A stretch of DNA of 64,000 nt from Inia geoffrensis. Lineage: Eukaryota > Chordata > Mammalia > Artiodactyla > Iniidae. Under the pieces are notes generated by a model. The model worked only from the letters and a program-made list of their open reading frames with translations, was not told where the DNA came from and ran no database searches. Below, one piece after another: positions 24,866-35,478 of this stretch; the stretch's first letter is position 1, and the number at the start of each line of letters is the position of its first letter. The position numbers and the translations under genes were made by a program. The stretch covers positions 30,505,318 through 30,569,317 of the forward strand of contig CM070919.1 in NCBI GenBank assembly GCA_036417435.1, given 5' to 3'.

Positions 24866-25494
24866 TTATTAACATCTTTATTGGAGTATAATTGCTTTTC
24901 AATGGTGTGTTAGTTTCTGCTGTATAACAAAGTGAATCAGCTATACATATACATACATCCCCATATCTCCTCCCTCTTACATCTCCCTCCCACCCTCCCT
25001 ATCCCACCCCTCTAGGTGGTCACAAAGCACCGAGCTGATCTCCCTGTGCTAGGCGGCTGCTTCCCACTAGCTATCTGTTTTACATTTGGTAGTGTATATA
25101 TGTCCATGCCACTCTCTCACTCCGTCCCTGCTTACCCTTCCCCCTCCCCGTGTCCTCAAGTCCATTCTCTACATCTGCGTCTTTATTCCTGTCCTGCCCC
25201 TAGGTTCTTCAGGACCTGTTTTTCTTTGTTTGTTTGTTTGTTTTTTAGATTGCATATATATGTGTTAGCATACAGTGTTTGTTTTTCTCTTTCTAACTTA
25301 ACTTCACTCTGTATGACACACTCTAGGTCTATCCACCTCATTACAAATAACTCAATTTCGTTCCTTTTTATGGCTGAGTAATATTCCATTGTATATATGT
25401 GCCACATCTTCTTTATCCATTCAGCTGTAGATGGACACTTAGGTTGCTTCCATGTCCTGGCTATTGTAAATAGAGCTTCAATGAACATTGTGGT
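24866..25494 (-). mobile_element. 5'-truncated L1 with target-site duplication
   Basis: The L1 3' end is in reverse orientation ('atctttattggagtataatt'), extends about 630 bp, and is truncated at about 25494. Near-identical flanks gcatgtctagtatatt (24850-24865) and acatgcctagtatatt (25495-25510) are the target-site duplication. Its truncated side, plus flanking unique DNA, is duplicated in inverse orientation at 29259-30037. Confidence 0.9.
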
Positions 25495-25829
25495 ACATGC
25501 CTAGTATATTAAGTGCTGAATATCAGTGATTCAGTTCAGCAGGGATTTGTTGTAGCCCTCAAATGTGTCTGGTGACTCTTTCACCTGCTCTCATCTAGAG
25601 AAAAAAAGCAGAATTCATTCAATATGGTAACTCTAAATTTTTCTGTATCTATTAAGTGTTTATCTCAGGAAACATGTAATTGTGCCAGTTATTATGAGTA
25701 CCAATAATCATAAAACTTCATTTTTAAAAGCATTTGATACAGACTGAGAAGAAATTACATTAGGACAGGCAGTAGAACTGCTTGAACTTCCAGCTGGCAT
25801 GTTGAATCCTTTCCTATAAATCGCAGAGA
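25029..25829 (+). repeat. Inverted duplication, left arm (donor copy)
   Basis: The reverse complement of this segment recurs at 29259-30037. It covers the truncated part of the L1 (25029-25494) plus about 335 bp of non-L1 sequence (25495-25829). By eye the non-L1 part differs at only about five or six positions, so identity is near 98 percent; the L1 part also has small indels. This copy keeps both L1 target-site duplications, so it is the ancestral arrangement. Confidence 0.92.
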
Positions 25830-26256
25830 ACAGAACGATTTATCACTCAGTTGTGACTTTTTCTGTGAAAACAGGATCCTTGTGCTAGATCAGAATCTGC
25901 CAACGTGTAGCAGGAAACCCCTCGGAAATAGCCCCCCTGCCCCCAGATCACAAGCGTGCTTTGTACAGGCTGTGAAGTAGTTCCATACCTGGAGAAAAAA
26001 GTGATCACGATGCATCAATTTCCTTTTAGTCTTCTAAAGCAAACTGGGGAGACTCAGCCTTGCCTGTCCTTATCCATGTCCATGTGGAGAGAAAAGTTGA
26101 AATAGAAGATTATGAAGCCAGATGTCTGCTCTTTCCACCTGCGTCATGTGCTGATAACTGAGCAAACACTAGGAGAGGATTGGGGGTGGAAAGCCATACT
26201 GTCTCTGCTTTGGGAAGTTGCTAATGATGTGAGTCTATTGATATGTTCACCTGACA

Positions 26257-26457
26257 CTCATCCAATCATTCATCCATCCATCTATCCATTCACTCATCCA
26301 TCCATCCATCCATCCATCTGACCACCCAATCATCCATCCATCCATCCATCCATCCATCAATGTATCCATCCATCCATCCATCCATCCATCAATGTATCCA
26401 TCCATCCATCCATTCATCCATCCATCCATCCATCCATCCATCCATTCATCCATCCAG
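26257..26457 (+). repeat. CATC tetranucleotide microsatellite
   Basis: About 200 bp of (CATC)n/(TCCA)n with interruptions such as 'tcaatgta' at 26357-26364 and 26389-26396, which suggest internal duplication of a larger block. All open frames across it (repeating SIHP or DGWM) are artefacts of the repeat. Confidence 0.95.
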
Positions 26458-27242
26458 TTGGCATTTCTTAAGCAATTTCTCTATTGTGCCTGATACTTTC
26501 TTACCATCAGATAATTTCTTTCTCTTCGTCAGCATGAAGGCAGTCCTTGCTGGGCACCTGTGGACGAGAGTGAACTGTCTTTTGGCCACTGAGTTGCCTG
26601 CCCACTCTGGACCAGGCAGCTTCAGCAGAGAGGTTTTTTCCTCCAGTTCTCCACTCACCACCTTAAATAATTCTGTCCGGACGAAGAAAAATGGAACCCC
26701 TTATGGGGTCCCCCAAAGGTGTCTGGCAAGGTTCTCGAAGTGTTGGAAGAGACTTGTCAAACTGCTTCCAGACTACTTGTCTCCCAAGGAGGGCACCAAA
26801 CGCCACAACATTTTTTATGAGGCGGCTCAGGAGGAGATGCAACTGTCAGGGAAAGATGGTCTAGAGGAAGATCAGAGAGATGGTGCCATCCTGGAGGGTG
26901 ACAGGAATGCTGCTCCGTGCAGGAAACTTTCTCAGAGAGAAGCTGATGGAAGCTGAGACAAGGCTGGGGTCCAGCTCCCTTGGAAGCAGGTCTCCTGGTG
27001 TCTTGAGCGCCATAGAGACCCTGCCACGTTGCTCCCAGGAGCATTTTGATGTGCCTTTTGATGCTGCTGTTTTGACCCAAAGGAGATCATATTTTCTTAT
27101 GATATAAGCCAGTGTACAGAGGATAGACTGGACTTCACACAACAGCAGAAACTTTTTAAAAAACTCATTTCTTTAGCACTCCCCGCGAGTGGTATAGGTT
27201 ATCTCATTCAACTATCTTAGTATTTGTTACTCTTTCCCCCAT
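26458..27242. other. Intergenic DNA without recognised gene
   Basis: The open frame at 26360-26956 starts in the microsatellite and runs about 165 codons into unique sequence. It shows no recognised domain. Position 26870-26894 carries a 25-bp sequence that recurs at 30700-30724. Confidence 0.5.
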
Positions 27243-27262
27243 CGTTTTTATTTTATTACTTT

Positions 27263-27541
27263 ATTGTTAAATAACTTTATTGACATGTCATTTACATATA
27301 AAAATAGTGTATATTTAAGGTGTACAACTTGATGTTTTGACATATGTGTGAATTTTGAAAACATTCGAAATTGGCTAAATAATTTATCCATCACCTTGGC
27401 ATAGTTACCATGTGTGTGCGCGCGTGTGGTGAGATGATGTAAGATCCATCGTAACCATTGTCACCGTGCTGGAGAATCTCAAGAGCTCCGTCCTCCCGCG
27501 TAACTGAAACTTTGTACCCCTTGGCCAGCACCTCATTTCCC
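27263..27541 (-). mobile_element. Ancient L1 (L1M-type) 3' fragment
   Basis: 'aactttattgacatgtcatt', 'ttaaggtgtacaacttgatg' and 'ttatccatcaccttggcata' are typical of the reverse complement of mammalian-wide L1 3' ends. Confidence 0.75.
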
Positions 27542-27669
27542 CCTCCCCCCATTGTTTTAAGTAAATGACATCAGAGAAGCTGTGAGAAATTAAAGACCTT
27601 GCAGAGAATCACAATGTTACTAACCCTTGGAGCTGCCAAAGCCCTTTGCATTTTAGTGCAAAGGGAGGG

Positions 27670-28094
27670 TAACAGGTGAAACGATTTCCCAGTTTTTACC
27701 CCAACTCACATCCAACCATATCCCTAAAAGCATTTGTCCGGAAAAGGTGGTAGAAAGGACTCAGAAACCACTGCTGCACAGATCTCAGGCAGCGGTGTGC
27801 AGAGCCGGCTGGCATCCAGTGTATACCCTGAATAAAGCTTCCAGTGTCCCCCTCTTTGCTCCATTTCCCGGGGCGGGGAGGAATGGCTCTGTAGGGAGGA
27901 AGGGGGTTGGGAGGGGAGGGACCACAGGGCATACACACGCCCGGAGGAGGCGTGGTACCCAGAGCCAGGTAGAGGGTGGTGTGCGGTGAGCTGGGGCTGG
28001 TACCACTTTGAAATTTGCACGGCCTTCCGCCTGTGGTACCTGCTCTGGGAATGGGAGGAGGCCTTCCCCAAAGGCCAGTAACCATGTACCTTTC
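27670..28094. other. Intergenic DNA without recognised gene
   Basis: Open frames on both strands (for example 27696-28085 minus, Pro-rich) conflict with each other and show no domain. Confidence 0.5.
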
Positions 28095-28102
28095 TTTCCT
28101 TA

Positions 28103-28570
28103 CTCACTTAAAAGAAATTATGGTAAGACGTACATAACATAAGATTCACTCTTTTAACCATTTCTAAGTGTACAGCTCAGTGGCATCAGTTAGATTCACA
28201 TTGTTGTGCGACCATCACCACCATGATCCCTCTCGAGAACTTTTTCTTCTTCCCGAACAGAATCTCTGTCCCCGTGAAACACGAACTGCCCTCCCCCTCC
28301 CCCAGCCCCTGGCCCTCACCACTCTGCTTCCTGTCCCTGTGCATCTGATTTCTCTCAGGACCTCTCATAAGTAGCATCATACAGTATTTGTCCTTTTGTG
28401 TCTGGCTTATTTCATTTAGCTTAATGCCCTCGAGGTTCATCCGTGTTGTAGTGTGGGTGAGAATCGTCTTCCTATTTAAGCCTCATTAATATTGCAGTGT
28501 ATGGATAGACCATATTCGTTCACCTGCCCATCGTTTGGTGGACACTTGAGTTGTTTCCACCTCTTGGCTG
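28103..28570 (-). mobile_element. Ancient L1M fragment
   Basis: 'tacataacataagattcact', 'gtacagctcagtggcatcag', 'gtgcgaccatcaccaccatg' and 'ttgcagtgtatggatagacc' are the reverse complement of an L1M 3' region. Confidence 0.78.
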
Positions 28571-29258
28571 TTGTGTATCTTTCTTAAAGACCTCACTCAC
28601 CCCAGGACGAAGTGCTCTAGGGTATGTCATCCTTTTCACAAATCATCACGTATAGTTACTGGTCAACTTGCCATTTATAAACAATGCTTTTTCCTTAGAA
28701 ATGACTTTAGCTCGTGAAACTAGAAACAGATGCAAAGCAAGAGAATGATAAACCCAGCATTTGTGAGTGGAGTCCTGTCTGGGTGGGGGGCAGTGGGATG
28801 GGTGTTAGTGGGTAGTGATGACCTAGTTCTCGGGTGGAGCAGTGGCCTCACCACGATCACTATTATGTACACACCCTTGTTTTCTCTATCAAACACAAAA
28901 GCAGTGATATAGGAAATTTTTCTCCAGCCTAGTAATTTTCCACATTGGCTCTGAGGTGAGATGTAAATGGTACAAATGACTGGCAGACTTGGCTGAAGTT
29001 CACCTAGTTTTGCTTCGGGAAGGGACCACCCCGAGCTCAGTGGCAGGTGGGTGGAGCAGGGAGGTCTGTGGGGTCTCTTCCCTCCCAGCTGTCTCTCCCC
29101 TGGGGACCTTTGAGCCTCCAGGACCCACGTGGCTAGGTTCAGTCGCAGGCTGCGGCCCTCCGGAGGGTCAGCTCCAGTCTCTGTTGGCTCCGGAGGGTGG
29201 CCTCTGGGGTCACCAGTGCCCACCTCATGAGCGCCTGCACGGCCCCGGCATCCCTCAG
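28571..29258. other. Spacer between inverted arms, unique DNA
   Basis: No recognisable gene. The minus frame at 28720-29223 has no family features. Confidence 0.5.
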
Positions 29259-30037
29259 TCTCTGCGATTTATAGGAAAGGATTCAATATGCCAGCTGGAA
29301 GTTCAAGCAGTTCTACTGCCTGTCCTAATGTAATTTCTTCTCAGTCTGTATCAAATGCTTTTAAAAATGAAGTTTTATGATTATTGGTACTCATAATAAC
29401 TGGCACAATTACATGTTTCCTGAGATAAACACTTAATAGATACAGAAAAATTTAGAGTTACCATATTGAAAGAACTCTGCTTTTTTTCTCTAGATGAGAG
29501 CAGGTGAAAGAGTCACCAGACACATTTGAGGGCTACGACAGATCCCTGCTGAACTGAATCACTGATATTCAGCACTTAATATACTAGGCATGTACCACAA
29601 TGTTCATTGCAGCTCTATTTACAATAGCCAGGACATGGAAGCAACCTAAGTGTCCATCTACAGCTGAGTGGATAAAGAAGATGTGGCACTTATATACAAT
29701 GGAACATTAGCCATAAAAAGGAACAAAACTGAGTTATTTGTAATGAGGTAGATGGACCTAGAGTGTGTCACACAGAGTGAGGTTAAGTTAGAAAGAGAAA
29801 AACAAATACCGTATGCTAACATATATATGGAATCTAAAAAACAAACAAACAAAAACAGGTTCTGAAGAACCTAGGGGCAGGACAGGAATAAAGACACAGA
29901 CGTAGCGAATGGACTTGAGGACATGGAGAGGGGGAAGGGTAAACTGGGATGAAGTGAGAGAGTGGCATATACACTACCGAATGTAAAATAGATAGCTAGT
30001 GGGAAGCAGCCGCATAGCACGGGGAGATCAGCTCGGT
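29259..30037 (-). repeat. Inverted duplication, right arm (derived copy)
   Basis: Reverse complement of 25029-25829. It includes the L1 target-site duplication and the truncated side of the L1 (about 29580-30037), but stops inside the L1, about 160 bp short of its 3' end, and passes into unrelated sequence at 30038. Because it lacks the L1 tail and the outer target-site duplication, it cannot be an independent L1 insertion. Confidence 0.92.
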
Positions 30038-30375
30038 CCCGTCCCTCTCACCCCGTCTTCTTGGCCTCAGGAGAGAAGCAGGACTGCCACGGCCCTGGGT
30101 AGGGCTGGGACGGGCACGTGGTCTCCAGCCCTGTCTTCCTCTGCAGCCCACGTGCCGGCCAGTGGGCAGGTATGATGCTGGCAGGAAGTTTTCTCCTTGA
30201 GGACACCCCTTACTCCCGCTTCCAGCTCCTTGTACAGTGATGCCTCCTGCTTGCTACACCTTTCCCATATCTGTGGGCTGTTAGCACATGCCCTGCCCCC
30301 TCAGTCCCAGTGTAGTGAAACTCTGCAGATCTAGTCACTCCGTCTTCCTTCAAAAACCAGTCCCTCCTTAGATTG

Positions 30376-30603
30376 GGATTGACACATGCACACTATTATA
30401 TACAAAATAGATAACTAATAAGGACCGGTTGTAGAGCACAGGGAACTCTACTCAATACTCTGTAATGACCTATATGGGAAAAGAATCTAAAAAAGAGAGG
30501 ATATATGTTTATGTATAACTGATTCATTTTGCCGTATACCTGAAACTAATACAACATCGTACATCAACTCTACTCCAATAAATTTTAAAGAATAAAAATT
30601 CAC
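30376..30603 (+). mobile_element. L1 3' end fragment
   Basis: Plus-strand L1 3' UTR ('gtagagcacagggaactcta', 'acctgaaactaatacaacat', 'ctactccaataaattttaaa'). Similar flanks 'aaaaaccagtccctcc' (about 30353) and 'aaaaaatcagtccctc' (about 30604) may be its target-site duplication. Confidence 0.82.
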
Positions 30604-30611
30604 AAAAAAAT

Positions 30612-30878
30612 CAGTCCCTCATTGTTGGTTATGTAGCACAGGGGACTCTGCTCAATATTCTGTAATAACCTAAATGGCAAAAGAATCTGAGAAAGAATAG
30701 ATCAGAGAGATAGTGCCATCCTGGGTTTATCTCAGGAATGTAGGGATTCTTTGATATATGCAAATCAATCAATGTGATAAACCATATTAACAAATTGAAG
30801 GAGAAAAACCATATGATCATCTCAGTAGATGCAGAAAAAGCTTTTGAAAAAATTCAACACCCATTTATGATAAAAACT
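30612..30878 (+). mobile_element. Composite of two L1 fragments
   Basis: 30612-30699 repeats part of the L1 3' UTR ('gtagcacaggggactctgct'). 30722-30878 is a piece of L1 ORF2 whose frame reads [20 protein letters not shown], the conserved reverse-transcriptase region. A 25-bp segment (30700-30724) found elsewhere at 26870 sits between them. Both pieces are dead fragments. Confidence 0.82.
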
Positions 30879-31477
30879 GCAGGCAATGCGACGGCCCCTC
30901 CAGCTGATGCCATTCTTTCTAGAAGCTGCCATAGTCCCAGCTCATGCAGGGCTGTGCTCCAGCAGACACCCAGACCCCCACCAGCAGGAATTTTTGGTTA
31001 GGTTTTGTGAGGGGAATTCAAAGGCCTGTCTGTCTGTGTGGTTCTCTGGCAAAGATCCCAGGCTCCAGGGAGGCCTTTTAAACTGGGGAGACCTGGCGGG
31101 AAATGAAGCACTGAAAGCAATTACCTACTGGCAGAGAGTGAGACCAGTTGATTAGAGAACCGAACATACAAATCCATTTACGCCTGGGCTTGATGCTGAC
31201 CAGGTGGGGCTGCAGCAGTCAGGGCCGCTGGGGTGGGCATCACTGTGGAAGCTGTGTTTTGCAGCAAGCGTCTGGCTGGGGTGAAGGACAAGCTAAACCC
31301 AACCAGACAGGGCAGACTTTCCTGCCGTGTGGGACGGGGCGACAGGAGCTGGTGGCGGTGAGGGCGGGGGACATGGAACCAAGTTAAGGGCTGACAATCC
31401 AGAGAGAGGAAGAAACTAACATCGCTACAGTATTTCAATTTAGGCTCTCTCTTTCTTCCTTTTTTTTTTGGTAATTA
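30879..31477. other. Intergenic DNA without recognised gene
   Basis: Unique sequence after the L1 ORF2 fragment. Only short conflicting frames are present. Confidence 0.5.
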
Positions 31478-31690
31478 GTACGTATTGCGAGCCTCACGTG
31501 CCAAACACCATTGTAGGCCCGTTCCTTGTGTGACCTCAGAACGGCTTACAACCTCCCTGAAAAACAGGCACTAGCGTTCAGCCCACTTCCTGGAGGAGCA
31601 GACTGAGGCAGGAGGCAGGGCCCCCGGCCGAGGTCACGGCAGACCCTCTTGACACAGAGCCGAGCACTGCCCTTTGCATTTGCCTGCCCC
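31478..31690 (-). repeat. MIR element (diverged)
   Basis: Antisense MIR pattern with 'gcctcacgtgccaaacacca' and 'ggagcagactgaggcaggag'. Confidence 0.5.
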
Positions 31691-32868
31691 TCGTGGAGGT
31701 CCAGGTCTTGCTGCTTAATGATGCATTTATTTTCCACCCTGAGTTTATAGATGTTGTGTACATTTTCAGATAAAAATAGAATCTTTCTGGGAGATGGCCA
31801 AAGCATGATGAGAAAGTATCTTGAAAATTGCCAAGTGTTACAAAGAAGGTATTTTAAACAACCTCATTATACATTTCTGCACAAAGTGTTATTGTTTCTA
31901 TTATTAGGGTGCAGTGGACAAGTCCTAGAATTCTTCTTTCTTTTTTTTTCCAGCAGGACTGTCTTGGGGATATGTGGGGAGGGAAAGAAAAAAAAAACAT
32001 TTCCCCGATTAGCTCTCTAAACAGAGGATGTCTAAGTCTTATGCAGCAGGTACAGTGGTACTGCATCCAGCATATCTTCTACCGGACAAACGTACGGTGG
32101 TGCTTTAACTCAGGACTTGAGACAGATGCGAAAAGAATTTGTTGAGGATGTAAATCTGCCCTCTGGAAAGGGAACTATATTCTGTTTAAAGGAAATTATG
32201 AAAACATTCACACTTAACAAACTGATCATTGGATAGTAAATTATTTTAAAATGTCTTTTGCCTCAACCCTTTTCCCCACTGTCCAAGGAACACGGGCTCT
32301 GTCTGTTTACACTGTCTTCATCATTATTGCAGAAACGCAATGAGATGGAAGAGATTCCCCACCTCAAGAGCACAGCCTGGAGAAGTAAATGCAGAGAATT
32401 GGTTCCCTGTGTTGAGTCACAGGAGGAGAGGAGTGCTGGTAACAGGATGAAGTGTAGGGTTGGAAGGGCTGGCTAAGGGGGAGCTTGGGGGTTAGGGAAG
32501 AGTTAGTGTCCAGATGGCAGCATCTGTGGGCCAGTGGGGAAGGGGCGGGTAGGGGAGGGAACCAGCCCAAGCAGGAGCCTTCGGGGAAGCAGGAAGAGAA
32601 GCCGGTGAGCTGTGGAGTGGGAAGTCTGCTGTGCTGAAATGTGCGCGGTCCCGGGCTGCGGAGCTGAGTGGGAGTGGAGAGCACTCTGAACGGAAAAGGG
32701 GAGGTCAGGGCCCGGATCCTGAGTCCACCTTAACTCCTGCGACTCTGGGCCAGTAACATCACCTCTGTTGTCTTTCAGCCTTGAAAGGAGAAGGTCAGGT
32801 TCAATGGCCTCTGAGACTTCTTCGAGACCACCAAATACATTTTCTGTGTCAGCTGGAGGCCATGCATC
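31691..32868. other. Intergenic DNA without recognised gene
   Basis: Mixed AT-rich then G-rich unique DNA. None of the short frames shows a recognised domain. It leads directly into the telomeric repeat. Confidence 0.5.
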
Positions 32869-33018
32869 GGGTTAGGGTTAGGGTTAGGGTTAGGGTTAGG
32901 GTTAGGGTTAGGGTTAGGGTTAGGGTTGGGGTTAGGGTTAGGGTTAGGTTTAGAGTTAGGGTTAGGGTGAGGGTTAGGGTTATGGTTAGAGTTAGGGTTA
33001 GGGTTAGGGTTAGGGTTA
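32869..33018 (+). repeat. Interstitial telomeric repeat (TTAGGG)n
   Basis: About 150 bp of TTAGGG repeats (about 25 units) read on the plus strand. The first 60 bp or so are nearly perfect; further in there are variant units (ttgggg, ttaggt, ttagag, tgaggg, ttatgg). Both flanks are ordinary unique DNA. The open frame at 32781-33134, encoding an alternating Arg-Val run, is an artefact of the hexamer. Confidence 0.97.
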
Positions 33019-35470
33019 GCCTCAGGGAAAGCCCGAGGATGGGGGCTTTCTTAAGAGCTGAGCTGGACTTGGAGACGCAGCAGGGAAGGGAGAGAAGGTG
33101 GCCTGAGGAGGTGGCAGGGCCGGGGAAGGGTTAGAAACTATATTTCTTTGTGTGGACACTCAGGTGTGTTTCGAGTCTTAGCAGAAGCATGTAGAGAGAA
33201 AGGTGGTGAGGATAACTCATGGAGGGAGGTCGGGGGAAGCAGGAAGGGATGGAGGTGCCAGGGTGGGAGACGGGATCCTATAAGGAAGAGGACAGGAGAT
33301 AGAAGAGAGGGTGTGTGAGACTCCCAACCCTTTTCCATGGGAAAATATGGGAAGTTAAGAGGGCTCCCCGCGATAGGGTCCATCTTCCCAGCTCGGTTAG
33401 ATTGAGGCACAGGGGAGGTGTCAGTGTCAGTGCTGTGGGTGACATCGCAGGGAAGGAGGGGAGGTGCGTCCAGCATTTCCAAAGAAGAAGGACAAAGAGC
33501 CCCTCAGAGTGAAGTGGGGGGATTTACAGTGAAGCTCGTTCCCTGTTTTGTGGGTTTTCTCCCAGAGCCTAGATAACAGCTATCAGTGTTGGAGGGTGGG
33601 TTAAAGTTGCCATCGAATCTCTTGAACTTCTGGGCCACGGTCTGGCCTGTGGGGACCAGAGGGAGGTGGGGAGGGGCCCGGGGCCCTCAGCAGCTGCACA
33701 CGCATCCTCTGGAGAGGGGAGCACAGGGGCTCCTCAACAGCTGCTGATGAGGGCCTTGTCTCCTCAGCCTCTGGAGATGCCCCTCACTCCAGACTCACCA
33801 TGCCAACGAGGACCAGCTGGGGCCTCCTTGCTATTTCACTGCACAGACAGAGACATCGAAAAGTCATTTATTCAATAAATGCCTATTGAGTACTTACGGT
33901 ATTAGAGCCAGGCAGGGTCCTAAGCCCCGGGGCACAGTGCGGGGCGAAGCCACCCCAGGCCCACGTCTGATGGGAGCGAGCAGAGGCCACGGTCACCTCC
34001 TGTGCAGGGAAACAGCTCACAGGAAGGAGACCCTCCAGCGGATCTCCTGCACCCGCCGTGCCCCCCGGCCCTGCACCGAGAGCTGGCTACCGTTCCACGT
34101 GCAGGAAGAACAGATTCCAGGAGGCCAGCGCGTCCCCTCGCTCAGCAGCTGGGCTCTGGCCATGCTCTGCTCTCATCCCACACGAAGTTGCTTTCCGGCG
34201 GGTGAGGCTCCTGAGCGCGCAGGTGCAGCGGCTTTACCCTGCGTCCTGCTCTCAGCTCAGCCTTGTAGGTGAGGATGACACGTGGGTGGTGGGTCACAGC
34301 TGTTGGAACAGACACGCCACCGAGGGTGTCAACGCCTTCCCTTGAAGAAAGGGGAGCATTGCCCAGCCTCAGTGCCTTTGCTTTGGGCATAGAGCCTCTC
34401 CAAATGTTGGGGAACTCTCTGGAGGAGGAAAGAAAGGAAGACACCAGGCACCCTCATCACCATAACCCCTGACAGGGCAATTGGTCAAAAGCAGGAGACA
34501 GTGGACAGGGGGTCACCTTCCCGCCCAGACTGGAGCAGGGTCTTGGGGACGGGCTGCAGCGAGAGCCCCAGTGGAAGCCAGTTTGGAATCTCAGCTGTGA
34601 TGCCCGAGACCCCTTTGTCTGGGCAGCAGTTGTGCCATCCAAGCTGGGAGCAGGGACACGGGGTAGGATGCAGCCCCAGCCAGGGCCACTTGGACTTATC
34701 ATGTTTTCCTCTAACCCCGCTGTGGTCCCCACCCCCGGAAGCCTCTAATCTGGAGGCTGTGCTCTCTGGAGCAGCTCCCAGGAGACCGAGCTTTCTCCCA
34801 GGGCTGGAAGACTTTCCTCTGTGTGTGATGCTGGAAACATCCCAACTGAGGCTGGAGGAGTGCCCCCCAGGGCCCGTTTGTCCTTCCTTGCAGACCCGTG
34901 GAGAGTGTGGTCCCTCGATACCTGCCACCAGGGCCCTCAGGCCTCTGAGGCAGGAGGGAGGAGAGACCATCTGCAGTGCTGGCTGAGAACAAAGCGTTTC
35001 CTGTGCGCTTTGCTGGGCATGTTCTGTGAGGCTGGTTTGTATTCAGTGGGTATTTTCCTTGGCTCGTCTCCAAAACACAGCTTGCCTGGAGGTGGAAGAA
35101 ACCAATTTGTTAACAATTCTCAGAAAAAAAGAGGCCAGGGCAGATAGCGGAGGAATCTAGAGGCAAAATCCCAGGGCAAGGACCACAGCCAGACGAGTGA
35201 GAGGCCCTGGTCCAGGCCCAGCTTTAGCCTCCTATCCAGCCATGGGCCCTGCAAGGCCTCCTCCACCAGGAAGGCTTCCTGCCAGTCTCCATCTTGTGAC
35301 TAACACTCTTTGCCCTGCAGGATGCGTCCTCCACAGCAATGAGTCGGATTGCTCATTTTGATTTGCTTTTATGCTTGTTAAGATGGTGCAATCCTGCTTC
35401 AGGGTGCCTGCTCTCAGGCCACTGGGGTCAACGTTCCCTGAGTCCAGGGCGTCTTTGATCATTTGTTTTC
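33019..35470. other. GC-moderate intergenic DNA; L2-like fragment at about 33865-33935
   Basis: 'attcaataaatgcctattga' at 33870 matches the antisense L2 3' end. Overlapping frames at 33886-34970 on both strands have no recognised domain. No gene is supported. Confidence 0.5.
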
Positions 35471-35478
35471 TTTTTCTT

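Noticed and set aside
26257..26457. CRISPR-like regular repeats
   Set aside because: Tetranucleotide slippage array in a mammalian genome; there are no spacers.
26360..26956. 198-codon plus-strand ORF
   Set aside because: It begins in the CATC microsatellite. The unique part has no recognisable domain, no splice context and no family match. Without transcript data I do not call a gene.
30774..31001. ORF with reverse-transcriptase-like residues
   Set aside because: It is a short dead piece of L1 ORF2, not an active element or host gene.
32781..33134. 117-codon ORF with a long Arg-Val alternation
   Set aside because: It is simply translation of the TTAGGG repeat.
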